The notes beneath the pieces were generated by a model. That model worked only from the letters and a program-made list of their open reading frames with translations. It was not told the origin of the DNA and did no database searches. The translations under genes and the position numbers were made by a program. From the IMG/VR virus record IMGVR_UViG_3300021373_003347, positions 1 through 49,469 of that record: 49,469 nucleotides of DNA. The stretch is one strand, 5' to 3'. The DNA comes from a virus. Shown piece by piece: positions 37,562 through 44,204 of this stretch (position 1 is the stretch's first letter; each line of letters starts with the position of its first letter).

Positions 37562-37640
37562 ACGTACCTTTACCGTAACTTCCTTTTTTCCAAAACTTTA
37601 ATTTAGACATAAAGAACTTGATTCTATACTTTAGTTTCAT
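37539..37640 (-). CDS. 33-residue basic peptide
   Basis: The reverse frame MKLKYRIKFFMSKLKFWKKG, then SYGKGTFIYEDDD. Very basic amphipathic N-terminus and acidic tail. The ribosome binding site GGAGGAGTAA is the strongest in the neighbourhood, and AATAAATA lies about 13-20 nt further upstream as a possible late promoter. It overlaps the sulfotransferase gene tail by 23 nt. The lysine/aromatic pattern could be membrane-active or nucleic-acid binding. No family is recognised with certainty. Confidence 0.65.
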   Translation of the reverse strand: MKLKYRIKFFMSKLKFWKKGSYGKGTFIYEDDD

Positions 37641-37667
37641 TTACTCCTCCATGTCTTATTTATTTTG

Positions 37668-37696
37668 TTGACAGACTATCATAGCTGTGTTATCAT
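37668..37696 (+). promoter_or_regulatory. TTGACA/TATCAT promoter
   Basis: TTGACA (37668-37673), 17-nt spacer, TATCAT (37691-37696). It lies 60 nt ahead of a stronger conserved promoter, so the downstream block may have two starts. The 37641-37781 interval otherwise holds no visible gene. Confidence 0.5.
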
Positions 37697-37727
37697 AGAT
37701 TTATCTACTAAAAAATGATGTTTCCTA

Positions 37728-37756
37728 TTGACATTTGGTTTAGAATCAGTTATATT
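37728..37756 (+). promoter_or_regulatory. TTGACA promoter with conserved TAGAATCAG spacer
   Basis: TTGACA (37728-37733), 17-nt spacer containing TAGAATCAG, TATATT (37751-37756). AAAGGAG and ATG 37782 follow. Confidence 0.75.
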
Positions 37757-37781
37757 GGAATCATCAACAAAGGAGCAAACA

Positions 37782-38183
37782 ATGACTTATACATATTCAG
37801 ATGATTGTATTTCAGATTTACACAAAGAAGTTTATGGTTATAGACCTCGTGGTGCATATTGGGATGATTGGAATAACTGTACACCTGCGGAAAAACAAAA
37901 AACGTGGGATGAGTATTGCCGTGCCCTTGATATCCAAATGGCTGAAACAAAAGCTCAGGAAGAGCAAGATGTTGCAAAGTTTGAAGCACGTGTTCAAGAT
38001 GTTATCAGCCTTGGTGCCGGTGACCGTAAAACAGCATTAAGTTGGATTACTGGTCAAGAAACCTTTTATCATAGTCAAGATGTTGAGCATTTTGTATGGG
38101 AACAAGGAATTTTGTTTACTCAATATGGTAAGAAATTAATTGAAGATCTGTTGGGTATTGTTGAATATAAGGAATGGGTATGA
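37782..38183 (+). CDS. Hypothetical phage protein (133 residues)
   Basis: The true start is ATG 37782 after CAAAGGAGCAAAC; longer frames run into the promoter. It opens MTYTYSDDCISDLHKEVYGY, followed by RPRGAYWDDWNNCTPAEKQK, an aromatic, helical pattern that I recall from many marine phages, then a Glu/Gln coiled segment and FYHSQDVEHFVWEQG. No known domain. First gene of the early block, strongly expressed by promoter quality. Confidence 0.65.
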   Translation: MTYTYSDDCISDLHKEVYGYRPRGAYWDDWNNCTPAEKQKTWDEYCRALDIQMAETKAQEEQDVAKFEARVQDVISLGAGDRKTALSWITGQETFYHSQDVEHFVWEQGILFTQYGKKLIEDLLGIVEYKEWV

Positions 38184-38413
38184 CGCCACAAGAAATAGCA
38201 GATCATAAACAACGATGGATGAGCAGCGGTAATTTTTACGCCGTTGCCATTCATTCGGATAATAGGTGGGCAGCCACTCAATGGTGCAAAGTGCAATTGC
38301 ATAAACAGCAATGGGTGCACCGAAAATTTACAGATGTATATGAAGATACATTCTTTTTTGAATATAAACAAGACGCGGTTGGATTTAGTTCAAAATTCCA
38401 ACTTAAGGAGTAA
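38180..38413 (+). CDS. Hypothetical 77-residue protein
   Basis: Starts MTPQEIADHKQRWMSSGNFY at ATG 38180, which overlaps the previous stop (ATGA) and has AAGGA at the right distance; ATG 38174 is less well placed. The middle has HSDNRWAATQWCKVQL and the end is aromatic (FFFEYKQDAVGF). A compact soluble domain is likely. No family recognised. Confidence 0.6.
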   Translation: MTPQEIADHKQRWMSSGNFYAVAIHSDNRWAATQWCKVQLHKQQWVHRKFTDVYEDTFFFEYKQDAVGFSSKFQLKE

Positions 38414-38416
38414 GCG

Positions 38417-38578
38417 ATGGAAGTAGTTTTTATTATAGCAGGTATGATTGCAGGTGGACTGTTTGGTGCATATATTGTGGATGACAAAAAAGTTGGTGCT
38501 GAGTTAGAAGTATTGGCATGGTCATTAACAGGTTTAATTTTGTTTTTAGGTACAGCAGGTCTACTTAATTTGATTTAA
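38417..38578 (+). CDS. Small two-span membrane protein (53 residues)
   Basis: MEVVFIIAGMIAGGLFGAYI is the first membrane span, followed by a charged turn (VDDKKVGAELEV) and a second span (WSLTGLILFLGTAGLL). AAGGAGTAAGCG precedes its ATG. It is 3 nt downstream of the 77-residue gene, so co-translated. Both ends would face the same side. Holin-like size but no specific evidence. Confidence 0.65.
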   Translation: MEVVFIIAGMIAGGLFGAYIVDDKKVGAELEVLAWSLTGLILFLGTAGLLNLI

Positions 38579-38592
38579 TTTCAAATTAACTA

Positions 38593-38621
38593 TTGACAAA
38601 TGCTTTAGAATCAGTTATATT
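38593..38621 (+). promoter_or_regulatory. TTGACA promoter with conserved TAGAATCAG spacer
   Basis: TTGACA (38593-38598), 17-nt spacer, TATATT (38616-38621). Identical to the 5819 site from TTGACA through TTAT. Confidence 0.75.
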
Positions 38622-38650
38622 GATTGTATCAAATGAAAAGGAACTATATC

Positions 38651-38917
38651 ATGGCTTATGTAACTTACAAAAACCGCTCTTCTTCTGACTATCGTTTTAC
38701 TTGTAAATCTCTTGATGATCCTGAGATTGCAAACCTTAAAAAAATACTTGTTGAACGCAACGGTTTTATCAAACGTGCCCGCAGATTTTGTATTTTTAAC
38801 CAAAAAACACAAGGACTTCGTATTCGTCCTCGCGGTCCTCGCAAAAATTCTTGGGCTTATGACACACCTGCTGAAAATGCAACTCATTACGACGTTTACA
38901 TCCGGGATTATTCATAA
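38651..38917 (+). CDS. Small basic hypothetical protein (88 residues)
   Basis: Starts MAYVTYKNRSSSDYRFTCKS at ATG 38651 after AAAGGAACTATATC. Rich in Arg and Lys (KRARRFCIF, RIRPRGPRKNSW), with two cysteines; the end is aromatic (THYDVYIRDYS). Basic composition suggests nucleic-acid binding, unproven. The stop overlaps the next ATG. Confidence 0.6.
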   Translation: MAYVTYKNRSSSDYRFTCKSLDDPEIANLKKILVERNGFIKRARRFCIFNQKTQGLRIRPRGPRKNSWAYDTPAENATHYDVYIRDYS

Positions 38918-39078
38918 TGGATTATAAAGATCTTGTAAAAAAGTTTGTCTCTGAAGGCGGTTCCATTACAAAATGTGAACCGTCAAAGAAACGCTTCAAA
39001 ACATGGCGTGGTAAATCAGGTGCCTGGAATAAAGGTGCTAAAAAGATTGGGTTACAGGATCGTAACCACAACTCATAA
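38917..39078 (+). CDS. Small basic protein (53 residues)
   Basis: MDYKDLVKKFVSEGGSITKC, then a Lys/Arg/Trp-rich stretch (KKRFKTWRGKSGAWNKGAK). It starts on the stop of the upstream gene (TAATG). The pattern V-S-E-G-G-x-I-T-K-C-x-x-x is seen in small T4-like phage proteins as I recall. Likely nucleic-acid associated; no domain can be named. Confidence 0.6.
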   Translation: MDYKDLVKKFVSEGGSITKCEPSKKRFKTWRGKSGAWNKGAKKIGLQDRNHNS

Positions 39079-39090
39079 AGGACTGACGTT

Positions 39091-39621
39091 ATGTCAAAAC
39101 TTGATGACCTTGCGGCTTTGCTGCAAGATAAAATTCTTTCCAACATTGAAGAGTATTGGGAGGAAGCCATAGAATACGGTGAAGTCTGTTTACAAATCAT
39201 AGAGCATGGTTATAAGACAGAATATAAAGCTGATATTGTAACTCCATTGCGTCGCTGTAATCACGGTAGGCGCATAGCTGCATTTGAACATAAAGGTGTT
39301 TATATGTGGCAAGAAAAATCCACAGGTAAAATACTTTATATTGGCAAAACGGATGGTAAGACTTCTTCAATCCATGCACGGATAGGCAATCACCGCAGTT
39401 CGTTTACTAAACCTGACTCACACCATGAAGTAACAGGTAGAAAATATAGACAATATCTAAAAGAAAATGGTTTACAAACTATGGATGTTGTGATAAAATA
39501 CATTAACACCGCTGATTATGACTTAAAGATTGCTCCATTAATTGAAGATGCATCTATTGACCATTATCAGCCACTACTCAATTCTCAAATAAAAGGCAGA
39601 GGCTCTCGTAATGAAGTATGA
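39091..39621 (+). CDS. GIY-YIG endonuclease-like protein
   Basis: 176 residues. The GIY-YIG core: KGVYMWQEKSTGKILYIGKT (about 70-89), ARIGNHRSSF with the catalytic Arg, and LIEDASIDHYQPLLNSQ with the metal-binding Glu. An N-terminal helical region of about 65 residues may give DNA specificity. Related enzymes are free-standing homing or repair nucleases (Seg type in T4). AAAGGACTGACGTT precedes the ATG. It overlaps the MazZ-like gene by 11 nt. Confidence 0.8.
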   Translation: MSKLDDLAALLQDKILSNIEEYWEEAIEYGEVCLQIIEHGYKTEYKADIVTPLRRCNHGRRIAAFEHKGVYMWQEKSTGKILYIGKTDGKTSSIHARIGNHRSSFTKPDSHHEVTGRKYRQYLKENGLQTMDVVIKYINTADYDLKIAPLIEDASIDHYQPLLNSQIKGRGSRNEV

Positions 39622-39922
39622 TAATGACAAACCCAAAATCCATTTAGTTCCACCTGAAGCTATTATCGAAGCAGCAAAGGTATTTGGTTTTGGTGCTGAA
39701 AAGTACGGTGAAAACAATTGGCGACAAGACATTGAAAAGTTTCCTGTCTCTCGTCATTACTCATCTATTCAGCGTCATTTGTTAGCATATATGTCAGGTG
39801 AAGATCAAGATCCTGAATCAGGTTTGCCACATTTGTCTCATGCCTTAACTCAAATGATGATTCTTGTTATGACAACAATTGAGTCTGATCCAATTGATAC
39901 TGATGATAGGTTTAAAAAATGA
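39611..39922 (+). CDS. dATP/dGTP diphosphohydrolase N-terminal-like protein (MazZ-type)
   Basis: 103 residues. KPKIHLVPPEAIIEAAKVFG, then FGAEKYGENNWRQ, RHYSSIQRHLLAYMSGEDQD, PESGLPHLSHALTQMM. This K-P-x-x-x-L-x-P-P...K-Y-x-x-x-N-W-R...R-H...E-S-G-x-x-H-x-x-H-A pattern is the all-alpha dATP/dGTP diphosphohydrolase family, which in phage S-2L clears purine nucleotides for 2-aminoadenine DNA. No PurZ relative is in the window, so it may serve a different modified-base pathway or nucleotide hygiene. It overlaps its neighbours by 11 and 4 nt. Confidence 0.8.
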   Translation: MKYDNDKPKIHLVPPEAIIEAAKVFGFGAEKYGENNWRQDIEKFPVSRHYSSIQRHLLAYMSGEDQDPESGLPHLSHALTQMMILVMTTIESDPIDTDDRFKK

Positions 39923-40419
39923 GCATAGAACGGTTAGGTAAATTAGGTGAACGTATTGTAAAAGAATACTTTGAAATGCAAAATTGCAAAGTTGAAATGT
40001 CGGAAGATCCGTTTGATATGTCAAAGGATATGATGATTGACGGCAGACATGCCGAAGTTAAATTCCAAACAATTTATTACCATTTTAAAGTACCTAACAT
40101 GGAAACGTATGAGGCATTTACTGTTCCGATTACAACAACTAAAGGTGGTGCCGTAAGTAATCAACTTGATAAGTGTTTAAATGCCGACCGATGGATTATT
40201 GTTCAAAACCCACGGCCTGGATCAAAGCTTGTTACATTATGGGAAGCACCTCCACCTGGTCAACGTAGGTTTAGAGTTATTCAAAACAAACGAGACAATA
40301 GGCATACCGCAGGATTTGCGCTCGAAACATTTAATAAAATTATTGACATTAATAACGAACCGTTGTATAATAGAATTAAAGAAATAGACAAGTCAAACTA
40401 TAAAAGGACATTCGCATGA
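39919..40419 (+). CDS. PD-(D/E)XK nuclease-like protein
   Basis: 166 residues. The N-terminus LGKLGERIVKEYFEMQNCKV is like helix 1 with the conserved Glu of restriction-like nucleases; SKDMMIDGRHAEVKFQ gives the D...E-x-K active-site pattern (Asp before MID, then E-V-K). The remainder is beta/alpha with QNPRPGSKLVTLWEAPPPG. It likely cuts DNA with Mg. The perfect TTGACA/TATAAT pair at 40343 lies in its 3' end and serves the next gene. Assignment is from motif only. Confidence 0.6.
   Translation: MSIERLGKLGERIVKEYFEMQNCKVEMSEDPFDMSKDMMIDGRHAEVKFQTIYYHFKVPNMETYEAFTVPITTTKGGAVSNQLDKCLNADRWIIVQNPRPGSKLVTLWEAPPPGQRRFRVIQNKRDNRHTAGFALETFNKIIDINNEPLYNRIKEIDKSNYKRTFA
40343..40371 (+). promoter_or_regulatory. 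Exact-consensus sigma70-type promoter inside a gene
   Basis: TTGACA (40343-40348), 17-nt spacer, TATAAT (40366-40371): a perfect consensus. It is within the nuclease-like gene and 45 nt before the ATG of the thymidylate-synthase-fold gene. The spacer lacks TAGAATCAG. Confidence 0.6.
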
Positions 40420-41114
40420 GAATTGATAGCGTATATGATATCCGTGAGTTTTTCAAAGGTGAGCTTAAAGATGAAGCATTCACTATTGATAAAACAGGCC
40501 AACGTACTATTGAATTAATCGGTGCAAACTTTCTTGCAACTGAACCAGCAATCTTTGGTAAACCAAGTCAAAGTTATATTGAATCAGAATTGGAATGGTA
40601 CAAATCAGGTTCAACAAATATTAATGATATTTACGGACCATCTAAAGAACCACCTGCGGCATGGCAATATGCTGCTGATCCAAACGGTGAAATCAATTCA
40701 AACTACGGTCACCTTGTAAATTCACCAAAGTATTTCAATCAATTTGAAAATGCTTTTGATGAACTGTGGCGTAATCCTGACAGCCGTCGTGATCAAATGA
40801 TTTACAATCGTCCATCTATCTGGGTTGAGTTTGATGAAAACGGTAAGTCTGATTTCATTTGTACCAACGCTCAAACATTCTATATCCGTGATGGTATTCT
40901 ACATATGGTATCGCAAATGCGTTCTAATGATGTTGTATTTGGTTACAAGAATGATTACGCATGGGCTCAATACCTAATGGATCAACTTGTTACTCGATGG
41001 AACAGCCGTTGTGAGCTTCCTGGTAATAAACACTTTACTATTGAAAAAGGCATGCTGACATGGCAAGTGATGAACTTGCACGTATACGAACGTCATTTTG
41101 ATCTTGTTGTATAA
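40416..41114 (+). CDS. Thymidylate-synthase-fold protein, probable dCMP hydroxymethylase
   Basis: 232 residues. ICTNAQTFYIRDG aligns with the catalytic-cysteine strand of thymidylate synthase (C149), and QMRSNDVVFGYKNDYAWA with the QRSCDVFLGLPFNIASYA segment of E. coli ThyA. The key pyrimidine-reading Asn of ThyA is Asp180 here, the change that makes T4 gp42 accept dCMP instead of dUMP. So it likely hydroxymethylates dCMP to 5-hydroxymethyl-dCMP using methylene-tetrahydrofolate. The N-terminal 100 residues are divergent. It ties in with dCMP deaminase, DNA methyltransferases and glycosyltransferases downstream. Moderately sure of the fold, less of the substrate. Confidence 0.75.
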   Translation: MRIDSVYDIREFFKGELKDEAFTIDKTGQRTIELIGANFLATEPAIFGKPSQSYIESELEWYKSGSTNINDIYGPSKEPPAAWQYAADPNGEINSNYGHLVNSPKYFNQFENAFDELWRNPDSRRDQMIYNRPSIWVEFDENGKSDFICTNAQTFYIRDGILHMVSQMRSNDVVFGYKNDYAWAQYLMDQLVTRWNSRCELPGNKHFTIEKGMLTWQVMNLHVYERHFDLVV

Positions 41115-41117
41115 ATA
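41110..41117 (+). promoter_or_regulatory. TATAAATA late promoter motif at a stop codon
   Basis: An exact match containing the TAA of the upstream gene (41112-41114). It is only 5 nt from the ATG at 41123, so any transcript would be leaderless for that gene and more useful for the gene at 41340. Confidence 0.35.
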
Positions 41118-41122
41118 TATCC

Positions 41123-41359
41123 ATGAGTAAATTAATACGAATATCAGATGTTATCGAGACAAAACTCAGAAAAGAAAAAGAGCTTGAATTTTATCGAGCA
41201 CAGATTGAAAAAATAAAAACCAAAATGTCTTTCCTACAAAAAGATTTAGACATTACTAATATCATTATTAATATAATTGAAAATGAAAAAGTAATGGACG
41301 TAAAAGAAAATATGGAAAAACGAATGATAGGAGAATCCGATGCTAGGGACATGGAGTAA
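41123..41359 (+). CDS. Small coiled-coil protein (78 residues)
   Basis: MSKLIRISDVIETKLRKEKE, continuing as a Lys/Glu/Ile-rich coiled coil to the end (ENMEKRMIGESDARDME). No clear ribosome binding site precedes the ATG (ATATATCC), so it relies on translation from upstream or a leaderless start. Overlaps the next gene by 20 nt. No family recognised. Confidence 0.5.
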   Translation: MSKLIRISDVIETKLRKEKELEFYRAQIEKIKTKMSFLQKDLDITNIIINIIENEKVMDVKENMEKRMIGESDARDME

Positions 41360-41612
41360 AGCAGCATTTAAAGCTAAATTACAGGAAGGCGAATGCCTTG
41401 TCACCTGGGAACGTAATGATAAAACTGGTACACGCAGTAAGCATTACACACTCAAGCCTGAACTAATTCCTGATATGCCAAACAAGCGCGGCCGCATAAA
41501 CAATCCACCTGTGTTGACACCTTCTCATACTGGTTGTTACGATATCCGCAAGGATCGGTGGGATGGTATTAAAGTAAAGAAAGTTATTTCAGTGGAGCTC
41601 GTTGAAGAGTAA
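41340..41612 (+). CDS. Small SH3-like (WYL_2/DUF2693-type) phage protein
   Basis: 90 residues. FKAKLQEGECLVTWERNDKT, then GTRSKHYTLKPELIPDMP resembles the pattern L-x-x-G-x-x-x-V-x-F-x-K-x-D-G-x-x-R-x-M-x-x-T-L-x-x-x-x-I-P of DUF2693/WYL_2 proteins, small barrels of unknown function in T4-like phages. A C-terminal strand region (VKKVISVELVEE) follows. ATAGGAGAATCCG is a good ribosome binding site. Its stop is shared with the next ATG. Confidence 0.6.
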   Translation: MLGTWSKAAFKAKLQEGECLVTWERNDKTGTRSKHYTLKPELIPDMPNKRGRINNPPVLTPSHTGCYDIRKDRWDGIKVKKVISVELVEE

Positions 41613-41815
41613 TGCCACATTCCGTACGCCACGTTGTAAAAAGAATGACTTATTTTAATTCTGAAATAGATCGGCTTATTATGATGTGTGATGATAATGA
41701 AGAAATCCTAATGCTCGGCAGTTGTCTTATGACTTCTGCCAAATCACTTTTTGATGGAGCAATGGGTAGTGAAAAAAGGAAAACATTGATTGATGAGCTC
41801 AACAAGACAGACTAA
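41612..41815 (+). CDS. Small helical protein (67 residues)
   Basis: MPHSVRHVVKRMTYFNSEID, then an all-helical stretch with CDDNEEILMLGSCLMTSAKS and a charged end. TAATG start, and overlaps the FabF-like gene by 23 nt. No motif. Translational coupling with the ketosynthase is the only hint of function. Confidence 0.55.
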   Translation: MPHSVRHVVKRMTYFNSEIDRLIMMCDDNEEILMLGSCLMTSAKSLFDGAMGSEKRKTLIDELNKTD

Positions 41816-43028
41816 CCGTGTTGTTATTACAGGCATGGGCACTATAAATTCTTTAGGATGGACTGCCCAAGATACAATGAAAGCAATGGCCGAAGGCACC
41901 GACGGCATTAGCGAACTCCAAAACATCATAGAAATTCAAAATATGCGCTACACTCGTGGTGGCCAAATTAAAGGCTATGATGAAAAAGACCATTGGACAA
42001 GAATGCAAATTGCAATCTTTGATAGGTTTACACAACTCAATATACTTGCAGCCCGTGAAGCAGTAGAACAATCAGGTTTAGAATTTGATGGTGAACTTGC
42101 TGAGGAAGCAGGTATTATTATGGGTAACGGTAGTGGTGGCGCTGAAACCTGGGAACGGACATATCATAATTACTTTGCATCTGATAATCCAAAACGCCGT
42201 GCTAATCCTTTTATTATTCCACGTGTTATGGGTAATGCTCCTGTTTGCCATATCTCAATGGAACATAATATCAAAGGTCCATCATTTACTGTAACGTCAG
42301 GATGTGCTTCTGCTAACCACGCAATGACACAAGCATTCCATATGGTTAAATACGGTATGGCTCCTGTTATGCTGACAGGTGGTTCAGAAGCAATTCTAAA
42401 TCTATCAGGAATGAAAGCATGGGAAGGTTTGCGCGTTGTAAGCCCAGGTTACTGTCGACCGTTTTCTCTTGGGCGTCAAGGTATTGTTCACGGTGAAGGC
42501 GCAGGTGTATTTGTCTTTGAAGAATATTGGCATGCTAAAAATCGTGGTGCAAATATCATCTGTGAAGTATTAGGTGCGGCGTGTACTGCAGACTCAAGTG
42601 ATCTTGTGATGCCTGAAGTTTCAGGATTGATTAGATCAATGAAAAAATGCCTCAAAGATGCATCAATTAACCCAGAACAAGTTGATTATATAAATGCTCA
42701 TGGTACAGGCACAGTTCCAAATGATAGAACTGAAATTGATGCTATCAAACAAACATTCGGTGACCATGCTCATAAATTGAGTGTAAGTTCAACCAAATCT
42801 ATGCACGGACATTGTATTGGCGGAACAGGTGCAGTTGAATTACTTGCGGCAATTATGGCAGTAAACGATGGCATTATTGCACCAACAATTAATTATGAAG
42901 AACCTGATCCTGAATGTGATCTTGACGTCGTACCAAATACCGCAAAGAAAAAGAAGGTTGATGTTGCAATCAGTAATAACTTTGCGTTTGGTGGTTTAAA
43001 TTCAACTATTGCTATTCGAGGTATGTAA
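41793..43028 (+). CDS. fabF: 3-oxoacyl-ACP synthase (FabF/KAS II-like)
   Basis: 411 residues from ATG 41793 (a TTG at 41790 is also in frame). Full thiolase-fold ketosynthase: VVITGMGTINSLG at the N-terminus, nucleophile in TVTSGCASANHAM (C171), NAHGTGTVPND (H303), STKSMHGHCIGGTGAVE (K335 and H340), and NNFAFGGLNSTI at the end. All catalytic residues are present. It condenses acyl groups with malonyl-ACP. Such a gene is rare in phages. The ACP-like protein at 22079 could be its carrier. It could feed lipid, an acyl modification or a small polyketide; the product is not deducible. Confidence 0.9.
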   Translation: MSSTRQTNRVVITGMGTINSLGWTAQDTMKAMAEGTDGISELQNIIEIQNMRYTRGGQIKGYDEKDHWTRMQIAIFDRFTQLNILAAREAVEQSGLEFDGELAEEAGIIMGNGSGGAETWERTYHNYFASDNPKRRANPFIIPRVMGNAPVCHISMEHNIKGPSFTVTSGCASANHAMTQAFHMVKYGMAPVMLTGGSEAILNLSGMKAWEGLRVVSPGYCRPFSLGRQGIVHGEGAGVFVFEEYWHAKNRGANIICEVLGAACTADSSDLVMPEVSGLIRSMKKCLKDASINPEQVDYINAHGTGTVPNDRTEIDAIKQTFGDHAHKLSVSSTKSMHGHCIGGTGAVELLAAIMAVNDGIIAPTINYEEPDPECDLDVVPNTAKKKKVDVAISNNFAFGGLNSTIAIRGM

Positions 43029-43531
43029 TGCAAGAACCATATGATAGATTTATAAGTCGAAAATACCGTGAGGAAGATGAACGTCAACTCAAATGGGATA
43101 AGCGATTTATGGAATTGGCTGAAACAATTTCTAAATGGAGTAAAGATCCGTCGAGTCAGATTGGTGCTGTTTGTGTAAATGACGAACGACGTATTCTTGC
43201 TACTGGTTATAATGGTTTTCCAAAAGGTATTGAAGATAGTATTGAGCGTTTAGAAAACCGAGATGAAAAATACCCGCGGATTGTCCATGCGGAAACTAAT
43301 GCTTTGATGAATGCTTTGTATTCTGGTGTTTCATTAAAGAATGCAACAATATATGTCCACGGATTGCCAGTGTGTCCTGACTGTACTAAACTTATTATTC
43401 AATCCGGTATTCGCCGAGTTGTAATCCGCGAAGCAACATACAACACACCCGAGAAATGGGTTGACTTATGGACCACGCAATCTGCGCCTATGTTTAAAGA
43501 GGCGGGTATTTTGGTAACACACCTTGGCTAA
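43028..43531 (+). CDS. cd: dCMP deaminase
   Basis: 167 residues. Zinc-binding HAETNAL and PVCPDCTK motifs, with SSQIGAVCVN and GYNGFPKGIED upstream as in T4 Cd and other dCMP deaminases. It makes dUMP from dCMP for dTMP synthesis. It competes with or balances the probable dCMP hydroxymethylase at 40416. It starts on the A of the FabF stop codon and is followed by an 8-nt overlap with the adenine methyltransferase. Confidence 0.92.
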   Translation: MQEPYDRFISRKYREEDERQLKWDKRFMELAETISKWSKDPSSQIGAVCVNDERRILATGYNGFPKGIEDSIERLENRDEKYPRIVHAETNALMNALYSGVSLKNATIYVHGLPVCPDCTKLIIQSGIRRVVIREATYNTPEKWVDLWTTQSAPMFKEAGILVTHLG

Positions 43532-44204
43532 TAGTTTAACCGATGTCTATGTTGGGGTCAAGAAAGATGACCCTAACCGAAGAACGAATGATTTTTACCC
43601 AACACCTCCACTTGCAACATTCGTTCTCACAAAGTATTGTAAACCACCAAGAGATATAGTTGAACCATGCGCAGGTCGTGGTAACATTTCGGTTGAGCTT
43701 GCGCGGAATGGTCACAATGTTTTAAGTTATGATCTCAATGAATATTCCGATTCTTTATGTAGCATAAATACTTCTTATGACGCAATGGAATTGCAAAAGC
43801 CAACAGGTTTTGATGGAGTAGTGACAAACCCACCATATCATAAAGACTTACCACGAAAGATGGCGGAAAAATGGATAGGTGAATATGATTATGTAGCAAT
43901 GTTTCTACGTTTAACCTTTTTAGAAGGAAAAAAACGAAAAAAGTTGTTTACAAACCACCCTCCTAGTGATATAATATTTTTATCGGACCGAGTTCAATTC
44001 AAAAAGGATTCTATTGAGCCGATTGAAAAGAAACATCAGATTGGTGGTATGATTGCATATGCGTGGTTTGTTTGGGACAAGAGACATAGTTGGTCAGGTC
44101 TATGTAAACCACAATGGGTTAACCTTGAAGATGAATACGACGAGTGGAGATTAAATTATGATAAATGTAGTGATACCAGCGGCAGGAGAAGCAACACGCC
44201 TTAA
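43524..44204 (+). CDS. DNA N6-adenine methyltransferase-like protein, TTG start
   Basis: 226 residues. FYPTPPLATFVL, then IVEPCAGRGNISVELARNG (motif I) and GVVTNPPYHKDLP (catalytic NPPY, motif IV). The family methylates adenine N6 in DNA, or occasionally RNA or protein Gln. No in-frame ATG or GTG exists before motif I; the TTG at 43524 within the deaminase end gives MANSLTDV. The ribosome binding site is weak, consistent with translational coupling. It overlaps the nucleotidyltransferase gene by 47 nt. Confidence 0.8.
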   Translation: MANSLTDVYVGVKKDDPNRRTNDFYPTPPLATFVLTKYCKPPRDIVEPCAGRGNISVELARNGHNVLSYDLNEYSDSLCSINTSYDAMELQKPTGFDGVVTNPPYHKDLPRKMAEKWIGEYDYVAMFLRLTFLEGKKRKKLFTNHPPSDIIFLSDRVQFKKDSIEPIEKKHQIGGMIAYAWFVWDKRHSWSGLCKPQWVNLEDEYDEWRLNYDKCSDTSGRRSNTP

